This document shows positions 52,438 to 64,000 of a DNA stretch of 64,000 nt, piece by piece. The position numbers and the translations under genes were made by a program. The notes below the pieces were generated by a model. It had not been told where the DNA came from, did no database searches, and saw nothing but the letters and a program-made list of their open reading frames with translations. Every line of letters begins with the position of its first letter. The stretch's first letter is position 1. The stretch is from Closterium sp. Naga37s-1 (Eukaryota; Streptophyta; Zygnematophyceae; Desmidiales; Closteriaceae): NCBI GenBank assembly GCA_947471745.1, contig CANJKZ010001154.1, positions 322,501-386,500 of the forward strand, given 5' to 3'.

Positions 52438-55400
52438 GGGCCTCATTGGGGCGCACCTTTGGAGAGGTTATTCGCCCGAGGGCCTCACTGGGGCGCACCT
52501 TTGGAAAGGTTCTTCACATGTGGGCCTCATTGGGGCGCACCTTTGGAGAGGTTATTAGCCCGTGGGACTCATTGGGGCGCACCTTTGGAGAGGTTATTTG
52601 CACGTGGGCCTCATTGGGGCACACCTTTGGAGAGGTTTTTAGCCCGGGGCCTCATTGGGGCGCACCTTTGGAAAGGTTATTCGCCCGTGGGCCTCATTGG
52701 AGCGCACCTTTGCAGAGGTTATTTGCCCGTGGGCCTCATTGGGGCGCACCTTTGGAAAGGTGATTCGCCAGTGGGCCTCATTGGGGCGCAACTTTGGAGA
52801 GGTTATTTCCCCGTGGGCCTCACTGGGGCGCACCTTTGGAGAGGTTATTCGCATGTGGGCCTCACTGGGGTGCACCTTTGGAGAGGTTATTCGCACGTGG
52901 GCCTCACTGGGGCGCACCCTTGGAGAGGTTACTCGCCCGTGGGCCTCATTGGAGCGCACCTTCGGAGAGTTTATTCGCTCGTGGGCCTCACTGAGGCGTA
53001 CTTTTGGAGAGGTTATTCGCCCGTGGGCCTCGTTGGGGCGCACCTTTGGAGAGGTTATTCGCCCGTGGGCCTCGTCGGGGCGCACCTTTGGAGAGGTTAT
53101 TCGCCCGTGGGCCTCAGTGGGGCACACCATTGGAGAGGTTATTCGCCCGTGGGCCTCATTGGGGCGCACCTTTGGAGAGGTTATTCGCCCGTGGGCCTCA
53201 TTGGGGCGCACCTTTGGAGAGCTTATTCGCACGTGGGCCTCATTGGGGCGCACCTTTGGAGAGGTTATTAGCCCATGGGACTCACTGGGACGCACCTTTG
53301 TAGAGGTTATTTGAACGTGGCCTCATTGGGGCGCACCTTTGGAGAGGTTATTCGCCCGGGCCTCATTGGGGCGCACCTTTGGAGAGGTTATTCGCCAGTG
53401 GGCCTCATTGGGGCGCACCTTTGGAGAGGTTATTCGCCCGTGGGCCTCGTTGGGGCGCAAATTTGGAGAGGTTATTCGCCCGTGGGCCTCATTGGGGCGC
53501 ACCTTTGGAAAGGTTATTCGCCCGTGCGCCTCATTGGGGCGCACCTTTGGAGAGGTTATTCGCCTGTGGGCGTCATTGGGGCGCACCTTTGGAGGGGTTA
53601 TTCGCCCGTGTTTCTCATTGGGGCGCACTTTTCAAGAAGTTATTCGCCCATGGGCCTCCTTGAGGCGCACCTTTGGAGAGGTTATTCGCCCGTGTGCCTC
53701 GTTGGGGCGCACCTTTGGAGAGGTTATTCGCCCGTGGGCCTCCTTGAGGCGCACCTTTGGAGAGGTTATTCGCCGGTGGGGTTCATTGGGGCGCACCTTT
53801 GGAGAGGTTATTCGCCGGTGGGCCTCGTTGGGGCGCACCGTTGGAGAGGTTATTCGCCGGTGGGCCTCGTTGGGGCGCACACTTGGAGAGGTTATTAGCC
53901 CGTGGGCCTCGTTGGGGCGCACACTTGGAGAGGTTATTCGCCCGTGGGCCTCATTGGGCGCACCTTTGGAGAGGTTGTTCGCACGTGGGCCTCATTGGGG
54001 CGCACCTTTGGAGAGGTTATTAGCCCGTGGGACTCACTGGGACGCACCTTTGGAGAGGTTATTTGAACGTGGCCTCATTGGGGCGCACCTTTGGAGAGGT
54101 TATTCACCCGTGGGCCTCATTGGGGCGCACCTTTGGAGAGGTTATTCACCCGTGGGCCTCATTGGGGCGCACCTTTGGAGAGGTTATTCGCCCGTGGGCC
54201 TCGTTGGGGCGCACCTTTGGAGAGGTTATTCGCCCGTGGGCCTCGTTGGGGCGCACCTTTGGAGAGGTTATTCGCCCGTGGGCCTCATTGGGGCGCACCT
54301 TTGGAGAGGTTATTCGCCCGTGGGCCTCCTTGGGGCGCACCTTTGGAGAGGTTATTCGCCCGTGGGCCTCGTTGGGTCGCACCTTTGGAGAGGTTATTCG
54401 CCCGTGGGCCTCGTTGGGGCGCACCTTTGGAGAGGTTATTCGCCCGTGGGCCTCGTTGGGGCGCACCTTTGGAGAGGTTATTCGCCCGTGGGCCTCACTG
54501 GGGCGCACCTTCGGAGAGGTTAATCGCCCGTGGGCCTCACTGGAGCGCACCTTCGGAGAGGTTATTCGCCCGTGGGCCTAACTCAGGTGCACCTTCGGAG
54601 AGGTTATTTGCCCGTGGGCCTAACTCAGGCGCACCTTCGTAGAGGTTGTTTGCCCGTTGCCCTCATTGGGGCGCACCTTCGGAGAGGTTAATCGCCCGTG
54701 GGCCTCACTGGGGTGCACGTTCGAAGAGGTTTTTCGCCCGTGGGCCTCACTGGGAAGCACCTTTGGAGAGGTTATTCGCACGTGGGCCTAACTGGGGCGC
54801 ACCTTTGGAGAGGTTATTCGCCCGTGGGCCTCAATGGGGCGCACCTTCAAAGAGGTTATTAGCCTGTGGGCCTAATTGGGGCGCACCTTTGGAGAAGTTA
54901 TTTGCCTGTGGGCCTTATTGGGGCGCACCTTTGGAGAGGTTATTCGCCCGTGGGCCTTACCGGGGCGCACCTTTGGAGAGGTTATTCGCCCGTAGGCCTC
55001 GTTCGGGCGCACATTTAGAAGGTTATTCGCCCGTGGGCCTCGTTGGGGCGCACCTTTGGAGAGGTTATTCTCCCGTGGGCCTCATTGGGGTGCACCTTCG
55101 GAGAGGTTATTCGCCCGTGGGCCTCGTTGGGGCTCACCTTTGGAGAGGTTATTCACCCGTGGGCCTCGTTGGGGCGCACCTTTGGAGAGGCTATTCGCCC
55201 GTGGGCCTCGTTGGGGCGCACCTTTGGAGAGGTTATCCGCCCGTGGGCCTCATTGGGGCGCACCTTTGGAGAGTTTTTTTGCCCGTGGGCCTCATTGGGG
55301 CGCACCATGGGCCTCATTGGGGCGCACATTTGGAGAGGTTTTTCGTCTGTGGGCCTCATTGAGGCGCAGCGTTGGAGAGGTTATTTGCACGTGGGCCTCA

Positions 55401-56858
55401 TTGGGACGCACCTTTGGAGAGGTTATTAGCCCGTGGGCCTCAGTGGGTCGCAGCTTTGGAGAGGTAATTAGCTCGTGGCCTCATTGGGGCGCACCTTTGG
55501 AGAGGTTATTCGCCCGTGGGCCTCATTTGGTCGCACCTTTGGAGAGGTTATTTTCACGTGGGCCTCATTGGGGCGCACATATGGAGAGGTTATTAGCCCG
55601 TGGGCCTTATTGGGGCGCACCTTTGGAGAGGTTATTTGCACGTGGGCCTCATTGGGGCGCACCTTTGGAGAGGTTTTTAGCCCGGGGCCTCATAGGGGCG
55701 CACCTTTGGAGAGGTTTTTAGCCTGGGGCCTCATTGGGGCGCACCTTTGGAGAGGTTATTCGCCCGTGGGCCTCACTGGGGCGCACCTTCGGAGAGGCTA
55801 TTCGCCCGTGGGCCTCACTTGGGCGCACCTTCGGAGAGGTTATTCGCCCGTGGGCCTCACTTGGGCGCATCTTCGGAGAGGTTATTCGCCCGTGGGCCTC
55901 ACTGGGGCGCACCTTCGGAGAGGTGATTTGCCCGTGGGCCTCATTAGGGCGCACCTTTGGAGAGGTTATTCGCCCGTGGGCCTCATTGGGGCGCACCTTT
56001 GGAGAGGTTATTTGCCCGTGGGCCTCAATGGGGCGAACCTTTGGAGAGGTTATTCGCCCGTGGGCCTCATTGGGGCGCACCGTTGGAGAGGTTATTCGCC
56101 CGTGGGCTTCATTAGGGCGCACCATTGGAGAGGTTATTCGCCCGTGGGACTCATTGGGGCGCACCTTTGGAGAGGTTATTCGCACGTGGGCCTCACTGGG
56201 GCGCACCCTTGGAGAGGTTGTTCGCCCGTGGGCCTCACTGGGGCGCACCTTTGGAGAGGTGATTTGCCCGTGGGCCTCATTAGGGCGCACCTTTGGAGAG
56301 GTTATTCGCCCGTGGGCCTCATTGGGGCGCACCTTTGGAGAGGTTATTTGCCCGTGGGCCTCACTGGGGCGCACCCTTGGAGAGGTTATTCGCCCGTGGG
56401 CCTCATTGGGGCGCACCGTTGGAGAGGATATTCGCCCATGGGCTTCATTAGGGCGCACCATTGGAGAGGTTATTCGCCCGTGGGACTCATTGGGGCGCAC
56501 CTTTGGAGAGGTTATTCGCACGTGGGCCTCACTGGGGCGCACCCTTGGAGAGGTTGTTCGCCCGTGGGCCTCACTGGGGCGCACCTTCGGAGAGGTTATT
56601 CGCCCGTGGGCCTCACTGGGAAGCACCTTCGGAGAGGTTATTCGCACGTGGGCCTAACTGGGGCGCACCTTTGGTTATTTGCCTTTGGGCCTCACTGAGA
56701 CGCACCTTTGGAGAGGTTATTCTCCCGTGGGCCTCATGGAGCCGCAACTTTGGAGAGGTTATTTGCCCGTGGGCCTCATGGGGGCGCACCTTTGGAGAGG
56801 TTATTCACCTGTGGGCCTCACTGAGGCGCACATTTTGAGAGGTTATTCGCACGTGGGA
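52438..56858. repeat. 42-bp minisatellite, about 105 units
   Basis: Tandem units of GGGCCTCATTGGGGCGCACC + TTTGGAGAGGTTATTCGCCCGT, mostly exactly 42 bp. With 14 codons per unit and no stops in most units, long frames are open in several frames on both strands (for example GRTFGEVIRPWASL repeats). The left edge lies inside Copia-C pol and the right edge abuts the 180-bp satellite. Substitutions are scattered, and subregions are re-duplicated (for example about 53223-53320 and 53975-54072). Confidence 0.95.
55923..56594. repeat. 336-bp higher-order repeat within the 42-bp array
   Basis: Two consecutive copies of an eight-unit block, recognised from the diagnostic order of variant units: GTGATTTGCCC at 55923 and 56259, followed by matching TTAGGG, GTTGGAG, GGCTTC, GGGACTC and CCCTTGG variants. 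The exact 336-bp offset shows recent block duplication. Confidence 0.85.
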
Positions 56859-56859
56859 C

Positions 56860-59800
56860 GTTGCAAGCATCATCGGTCATCGGCGCTCGCGAATGATGAC
56901 CGTCGCACTTCCTGCACATGTGCAGATCCTTCCACATTTCGGGGGTGGAAGCACTCGTTCAGAGCGTTTTTCTTCCGCCGGGTCACGTGGCTGCGCTTGT
57001 CTGGTCCTATTACAAAGCCAGCAAGGGTGTGGGAGGGTTGCAAGCATCATCGATTATCGGCGCTCGCGAATGAAGAGCGCCCACTACACTTCCTGCACAT
57101 GTGCGGATCCTTCTGCGTTTTGGGGGTGGAAGCGCTCGTTCCATGCGTTTTTCTTCCGCAGGTCACGTGGCTATGCCTGTCTGGTCCTATTGCCAGGCCA
57201 GTAAGGGCGTGGGAGGTTTACAAGCATCATCGGTCATCGGCGCTCGCGAATGTAGAGCACCCGCTGCACTTCCTGCACATGTGCGGTTCCTTCCGCGTTT
57301 TGGGGGTGGAAGCGCTCGTTCCTCGCGTTTTTCTTACGCCGGGTCACATGGCTGCGCTTGTCTGGTCCTATTACCAAGCCAGCAAGGGCGTGGGAGGGTT
57401 GCAAGCATCATCGGTAATTGGCGCTCGTGAATGAAGAGCGCTTACTTCACTTCCTGCACATGTGCAGATTCTTCCGCGTTTTTTAGGGTGGAAGCGCTCG
57501 TTCCGAGCGTTTTTCTTCCACCGGGTCAAGGTGGCTGCACTTGTCTGGTCCTATTACCAAGCCAGCAAGGGCGTGGAAGGGCTGCAAGCATCATCGGTAA
57601 TCGGCGCTCGCGAATGAAGAGCGCCCGCTTCACTTCCTGCAGATGTGCGGATCCTTCCGCGGTTTGGGGGTGGAAGCGCTTGTTCCGCGTGTTTTTCTTC
57701 CGCCGGGTCACATGGCTGTGCCTGTCTGGTCCTATTACCAAGCCTACAAGGGCGCGGGAGGGTTGCAAGCATCATCGGTCATCGGCGCTCGCGAATGAGG
57801 AGCGCCCACTGCACTTCCTGCACATGTGCGCATCCTACCACGTTTTGGGAATGGAAGCGCTAGTTGCGAGCGTTTTTCTTCCGCCGGGTTACGTGGCTGG
57901 GCCTCTCTGGTCATATTACCAAGCCACCAAGGGCGCGGGAGGGTTGCAAGCATCATCGGTCATCGGCGCTCGCGAATGAAGAGCGCCCGCTGCACTTCCT
58001 GCACATGTGAAGATCCTTCCGCGTTTTGGGGGTGGAAGCGCTTGTTCCGAGCGTTTTTCTTCCGCCGGGTCACGCGGCTGCACTTGTCTGGTCCTATGAC
58101 AAAGCCAGTAAGGGCGCGGGAGGGTTGCAAGCATCATCGGTCATCGGCGCTCGCCACTGAAGAGCACCCGCTGCACTTCCTGCACATGTGCGGATCCTTC
58201 CGCGTTTGGGGGTGGAAGCGCTCGTTTCGAGCGTTTTTCTTCCGTCGGGTCACGTGGCTGTGCTTGCCTGGTCCTACAAGCCAGCAAGGGCATGGGAGGG
58301 TTTCAAGCATCATTGGTTATCGGCGCTCGCGAATGAAGTGCACCTGTTGCACTTCCTCCACATGTGCGGAGGTGGAAGCGCTCGTTTCGCATGTTTTTCT
58401 TGCGCCGGGTCACGTGGCTGCGCGTGTCCGGTCCTGTTACCAAGCCAACAAGGGTGTGGGAGGGTTGCAAGCATCATCTATCATCGGCGCTCGCGAATGG
58501 AGAGCGCCTGCTGCACTTCCAACACATGTACGAATCCTTTCGTGTTTTGGGTGTGGAAGCGCTCGCTCCGAGCGTTTTTCTTCCGCCGGGTCACGTGACT
58601 GCGCCTGTCTAGTCCTTTTACCAAGCCATCAAGGGTGTGGGAGGGTTGCAAGCATCATCGGTCGTCGGCGCTCGCCAATGAAGAGCACACGCTGCACTTC
58701 CTGCACATGTGCGGATCCTTCTGCGTTTTGGGGGTGGAAGCGCTCTTTCCGAGCGCTTTTCTTCTGCCGGGTCACGTGGCTACCCTTGTCTGGTCCTATT
58801 ACCAAGCCAGCAAGGACGTGGGAGGGTTTCAAGCATCATTGGTCATCGGCGCTCGCGCATGAAGAGCACCCGCTGCACTTCCTGCACATGTACGGATCCT
58901 TCCGCGTTTTAGGGGTGGAAGCACTCGTTCCGTGCGTTTTTCTTCCGCCGGGTCATGTGGCTGCGCCTATTTAGTCCTATAACTAAGCCCGCAAGGGCGC
59001 ATAGGTCATCGGCGCTCGCGAATGAAGAGCGTTCGCTGCACTTCCTACACATGTGCGGATCCTTCCGCATTTTGGGGGTGGAAGTGCCCGTTTTGAGCGT
59101 TTTTCTTCCGCCGCGTCACGTAGCTGCGCTTGTCTGGTCCTAGTACCAAGCCAGCAAGGGCGTGGGAGGGTTGCAAGCATCATCGGTCATCGGCACTCGC
59201 GAACGAAGAGTGTCCGCTGCACTTCTTGCACATGTGCTCATCCTTCCGCGTTTTGGGGGTGGAAGCGCACGTTCCGAGCATTTTTCTTCCGCCGGGTCAC
59301 ATGGCTGGGCTTGTCTGGTCCTATTACCAAGCATGCAAGGGCGTGGGAGGGTTGCAAGCATCATCAGTCATTGGCGCTTGCGAATGAAGAGCACCCCCTG
59401 CACTTCCTGCACATTTGAGGATCCTTCCGCGTTTTGGGGGTGGAAGAGCTTGTTCCGAGTGTTTTTCTTCCGCTGGGTCACGTGGCTGCGCTCGTCTGCC
59501 CCTTTTACAAAGCCAGCAAGGGCGTGGGAGGGTTGCAAGCATCATCTGTCATTGGTGCTCGCGAATGAAGAGCGCCCTCTGCACTTCCTGCACATGTGCG
59601 GATCCTTCCGCGTTTTGAGGGTAGACGCGCTCGATCTGAGCGTTTTCCTTCCTCCGGGTCACGTGGCTGGGCTTGTCTGGTCCTATTACCAAGTCAACAA
59701 TGGCGTGGGAGGGTTGCAAGCATCATCGATTATCGGCGCTCGCGAATGAAGAGCGCCTGCTGCACGTCTTGCACATGTGCGGATCCTTCCGCGTTTTGGG

Positions 59801-62800
59801 GGTGGAAGCACTGGTCCGTATGTTTTTCTTTGCCGGGTCACGTGGCTGCACTTGTGTGGTCTTATTACCAAGCCAGCAAGGGTGTGGGAGGGTTGCAAGC
59901 ATCATCGGTCATCGGCGCTCGCGAATAAAGAGCGCCCGTGGCACGTCCTGCACATGTGCGGGTCCTTCTTGGTTTTGAGGGTGGAAGTGATCGTTCCGGG
60001 CGTTTTTCTTCCGCCGGTTCACGTGGCTGCGCCTGTCTAGTCCTATTACCAAGCCAGCAAGGGCGTGGGAGGGCTGCAAGCATCTTCGGTCATCAGCGCT
60101 CGCGAATGAAGAGCTCCCGGTGCACGTCCTGCACATGTGCGGATCCTTCCGCGTTTTTGGGGTAAAAGTGCTTGTTCCGAGTGTTTTTCTTTGCCGGGTC
60201 ACGTGGCTGCACTTGTCTGGTCTTATTACCAAGCCAACAAGTGCGTGGGAGGATTCCAAGCATCATCGATCATCGGCGCTCGCGAATGAAGAGCGTCCGC
60301 TGCACTTCTTGCTCATGTGCGGATTGTTCCGCGTTTTAAGGGTGGAAGCGCTCGTTCTGAGCGTTTTTCTTCCGCCGGGTCAAAGTGGCTGCGCTTGACT
60401 GGTCCTATTGCCAAGCCAGCAAGGGCGTGGGAGGGTTGCAAGCATCATCGGTCATCGGCGCTCGCGAATGAAGAGCGCCCGCTGCACGTCCTGCACATGT
60501 GCGGGTCCTTCCGCGTTTTGGGGGTGGAAGCGATCGTTCCGAGCGTTTTTCTTCCGCCGAGTCACGAGGCTGCGCCTGTCTGGTCCTATTACCGCCAGCA
60601 AGGGCGTGGGAGGGTTGCAAGCATCATCGGTCATCGGCGCTCGCGAATGAAGAGCACACGCTGCACTTCCTGCACATGTGCGGATCCTCCGCGTTTTGGG
60701 GGTGGAAGCGCTCGTTCCGAGCGTTTTTCTTCCACTGGGTCACGTGGCTGCCCTTGTCTGGTCCTATTACCAAGCCGGCAAGGGCGTGGGACGGTTGCAA
60801 GCATCATCGATCATCGGCGCTCACAAATGAAGAGCGCCCGTTGCACTTCCTGCACATGGGCGCATCCTTCCGCGTTTTGGGGGTGGAAGCGTTCGTTCGG
60901 AGCATTTTTCTTCCGCTGGGTCACGTGGCTGCGCTTGTCTTGTCCTATTTCCAAGCCAGCAAGGGCGTGGGAGGGTTGCAAGCATCATCGATCATCGGCA
61001 CTCGTGAATGAAAAGCGCCCCCTGCACTTCCTGCACATGTGCGGGTCCTTCCGCATTTTGGGGGTGGAAACGCTCGTTCCGAGCGATTTTCTTTGTCGGG
61101 TCACGTGGCTGGGCTTGTCTGGTCCTATTACCAAGCCAGGAAGGGCGTGGGAGGGTTGCAAGCATCATCGGTCATCGATGTTCGCGATGTTAACAGGAAT
61201 GGAGTGTTGGCCCCGCCCTCGCTTGGGCAACGCCGACGACTTGGTCGGATGTACGGGAGTAGCAGCCGACCATTCACAGTGGGAGAGCTGCTCGACAGGC
61301 TTCGTCGAGCTGCAGGAGGCCGCTGTGGTGTTGCTGTCGACCAGGGAGCTTGATAGCTGCAACTAACTGGTCTGGGCGACGGGTGGGCCATCGACCAAAA
61401 GCTGCAGTTCAACCGGGAGGTCGCCGGAGCAGCTCGTCGACCTGCAGCTCGACCGGGAGGTCGCCGTAGCAGCCCGTCGACTTGCAGTTCGACATGGAGG
61501 TCCCCAGAGCAGCTCGTCGACCTGCAGTTCGACCGGGAGGTTGACGGAGCAGTCTGACGACCTGGGAAGTGTGCAGCGGACGACGAGGGGAGCTCGGCGA
61601 CAACCGCTGACTGTTCCGGTCGACGGAAGGGGTTCGTCGACCAGAGGGTAGCTCGACAGGAGCTGTAGTCGACCACGGGCACCTGGTGGTCGACCAAAGG
61701 GACCTGGTGGTCGACCAGAAATAATGGTGGTCGACTGGAAGCACCTGGTGGTCGACCGGGTCGACCGGGTAACCTACTCGACGAGTTCGGCGGAGGCACG
61801 CGAATGTCGTCGAGGTCGCGATGGCGAAGACGACTACGGGCTGGTATCCCGAAGTTGACGTGGCTCGTCAGGCGCAGACAACAGCCGACAGATGCCCAAC
61901 GAGGCAAGTTGGGCCAATTGTCTACGCGCACCTGCGAGCGTGCGCACTACTGTGTTCTATGGGGCAACGCTAGACAGCCGCTCCACTGCAGCGTTGGCAC
62001 GTCGTCGACCTGCTATGCCCGGTCGATCAAGCTGTGATGGCGGTCGACCAGACGAGCTGCAGGGTTGCTATGTAGTCATTCTGTCATTGCTTGTATAATC
62101 ATTCTGTAATTCCAACTTTGCTAGTGGAAACTCTTGCCGATTTCTCCCGTGAATGTGCAAACACTAGTCTAGCTCACTACCGTGGTAGTGTGTCTCTCCG
62201 CACGCGAATGAAGAGCGCCCGTTGCACTTCCTGCAAATGTGCAGATCCTTCCGCGTTTTATAAGTGGAAGCGCTCGTTCCGAGCATTTTTCTTCCGCCGT
62301 GTCACGTGGCTGCACTTGTTTGGTCCTATTACCAAGCCAGCAAGGGCGTGGGAGGGTTGCAAGCATCATCGGTCATCGGCGATCGCGAATGAAGAGCGCC
62401 CGCTACACATCCTGCACATGTGCGGGTCCTTCCGCGTTTTGGGGGTGGAAGCTCTCGTTCCAAGCATGTTTCTTTGCCGGGTCACGTAGTTGCGCTTGTC
62501 TGGTCATATTACCAAGCCAGAAAGGGCGTGGGAGGGTTGCAAGCATCATCGGTCATCGGCGCTCGCGAATTAAGAGCGCCCGCTGCACTTCCTGCACATG
62601 GGCACATCCTTCCGCGTTTTGGGGGTGGAAGCGTTCGTTACGAGCGTTTTTATTCTGCCGAGTCATATGGCTGGGCTTGTCTGGTCCTATTACCAAGCCC
62701 GCAAGGGCGTGGGAGGGCAGTAAGCATCATTGGTCATCGACGCTCGCGAATGAAGAGCACCCCTTGCACTTCCTGCACATGGGCGCATCCTTCCGCGTTT

Positions 62801-64000
62801 TGGGGGTGTAAGCGTTCGTTCCGAGATTTTTTCTTCTGCCGGGTCATGTGGGTGCGCTTGTCTGGTCCTATTACCAAGCCAGCAAGGGCGTGGGAGGGTC
62901 GCAAGCATCATCGGTCATCGGCACTCGCGAATGAAGAGCGCCCGCTGCACTTCTTGCACATGTGCGCATCCTTCCGCGTTTTGGTGGTGGAAGCGCTCGT
63001 TGCGAGAGTTTTTCTTCCACCGGGACACGTTGCTGGGCTTGTCTGGTCCTATTACCAAGTCAGCAAGGGCGTGGGAGGGTTGCAAGTATCATCGGTCATC
63101 GGCGCTCGCGAATGAAGAGCGCCCGCTGCACTTCCTGCACATGTGCGGATTCTTCCGCGTTTTAAGGGTGGAAGCGCTCGTTCTGAGTGTATTTCTTCCG
63201 CTGGGTCAAGTGGCTGCGCTTGTCTGGTCCTATTATCAAGCCAGAAAGGGCGTGGGAGGGTTGCAAGTATCATCGGTCATCGGCGCTTGCAAATCAAGAG
63301 CGCCCGCTGCACTTCCTGCACATGTACGCATCCTTCCGCGTTCTGGGGGTGGAAGCGCTTGTTTCAAGAGTTACTCTTCCACCGGGAGACATAGCTGGGC
63401 TTGTCTGGTCCTATTACCAAGCCAGCAAGGGCGTGGGAGGGTTGCAAGCATCTTCGGTCATCGACGCTCGCAAATGTAGAGCGCCCGCTGCAGGTCCTGC
63501 ACATGTGCGGATCCTTCCGCGTTTTGGGGATGGAAGCGCTCGAACTGAGCGTTTTTCTTCCGCCGGGTCATGTGGCTACGTTTGTCTGGTCCTATTTCCA
63601 AGCCAGCAAGGGCGTGGAAGGGTCGCGAGCATCATCGGTCATCGGCGCTTGCGAATGAAAAGCGCCCGCTGCACTTCCTGCATATGTGCGGGTCCTTCTG
63701 CGTTTGGGGGGTGGAAGCGCTCGTTCCGAGCGTTTTTCTTTGCCGGGTCACGTGGTTGCGCTTGTCTGGTCCTATTACCAAGCCAGCAAGGGCGTGGGAG
63801 GGTTGCAAGCATCATTTGTCATCGATGTTCGCAAATGAAGAGCGTCCGCTGCACTTCCTGCACACGTGCGTATCCTTCCGCGTTTTATGGGTGGAGCGCT
63901 CGTTCCGAGCGTTTTTCTTCCGCTGGGTCACGTGGCTGCGCTTGTCTGGTCCTATTACCAAGCCAACAAGGGCGTGGGAGGGTTGCAAGCATCATCGGTC
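56860..64000. repeat. 180-bp satellite array, continues beyond the window
   Basis: Units begin GTTGCAAGCATCATCGGTCA and contain TGCACATGTGCGGATCC, GTTTTGGGGGTGGAAGCGC, GGGTCACGTGGCTGCGC and CAAGCCAGCAAGGGCG. Successive starts at 60435, 60614, 60794, 60975 and 61155 give a period of 179-181 bp, so about 34 units are present. Units differ by substitutions and small deletions (some are 150-170 bp). As 180 is divisible by three, many spurious frames arise. The length is typical of plant centromeric or pericentromeric satellites, but location is unknown. Confidence 0.92.
61188..62202 (+). repeat. Solo LTR of Copia family C inside the satellite
   Basis: 1,015 bp starting TGTTAACAGG and ending CTCTCCGCA, flanked by CGCGA at 61183-61187 and 62203-62207. 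The satellite unit continues on the other side (GCGAATGAAGAGCGCCC). The interior carries many GTCGAC/GTCGACC words and a repeated CTGCAGTTCGACC-like block (61405-61560). Confidence 0.9.

Noticed and set aside
52438..56858. Giant repetitive proteins from the 42-bp array (frames of up to about 400 codons on both strands)
   Set aside because: The unit is 42 bp with few stops, so several frames are open by arithmetic. No start context, promoter, splice structure or codon-position bias was seen.
56860..64000. Numerous Ser/Arg-rich frames in the 180-bp satellite
   Set aside because: The same fragment repeats in every unit and in several frames, because 180 is divisible by three.

Overview
The window looks like nuclear DNA of a plant-lineage eukaryote, most likely a GC-rich streptophyte (charophyte-grade) green alga. 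Four things suggest this. Plant-type Copia and chromodomain Gypsy retrotransposons use tRNA-iMet-like primer sites. There is an L1-like LINE. One multi-exon host gene resembles plant GT77 cell-wall arabinosyltransferases and has conventional GT...AG introns. There is no bacterial gene organisation. I cannot fix the genus from sequence alone.

Layout: 1-443 is CA/CT-rich low-complexity DNA. 444-6926 is a Copia element on the + strand (A1; 819-bp LTRs, target duplication CTTTC). 7011-21759 is a 14.7-kb composite of a second Copia family (B) on the - strand, with 132-bp outer LTRs and target duplication AAAGG. It contains a 1.18-kb non-autonomous LTR element (11533-12712, GAGAC), a second truncated family B copy (14.03-19.35 kb) and a 1.1-kb orphan segment. 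21765-23211 is a 24-bp minisatellite followed by AT-rich DNA. 23217-36397 is a degenerate chromodomain Gypsy element (CACCC). A second Copia-A copy (A2, 23520-29987, - strand, GCTAC) split its 5' LTR, and a solo LTR of a third Copia family, C (31101-32326, ATTCT), split its gag. 36403-40005 is a decayed, 5'-truncated LINE on the - strand.

The only convincing host gene is 41914-48591 (+). It has eight exons whose phases agree and encodes about 1,152 residues: an N-terminal membrane anchor, a long low-complexity stem and a GT77/XEG113-like glycosyltransferase domain. It carries one in-frame TGA in exon 4 and a duplicated exon-1 end/splice donor.

From 48.6 kb the sequence becomes repeat-rich again. 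There is a weak tRNA-like sequence at 49232, then the 3' half of a Copia-C element (50192-52437, - strand). Its 5' half is cut off by a 42-bp minisatellite (52438-56858, about 105 units, including a 336-bp higher-order repeat). That array abuts a roughly 180-bp satellite that runs off the window (56860-64000) and is interrupted by another Copia-C solo LTR (61188-62202, CGCGA).

The retroelements do not form pathways with the host gene. The order of nesting gives a relative history: Gypsy before Copia-A2 and the Copia-C solo LTR; satellite before the other Copia-C LTR; family B before its nested 1.18-kb element. Almost every element is interrupted by in-frame stops. Where intact paralogues are available inside the window, those stops are C-to-T or G-to-A changes. 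Two stops are shared by both Copia-A copies although the copies inserted independently, which is the most interesting signal here.
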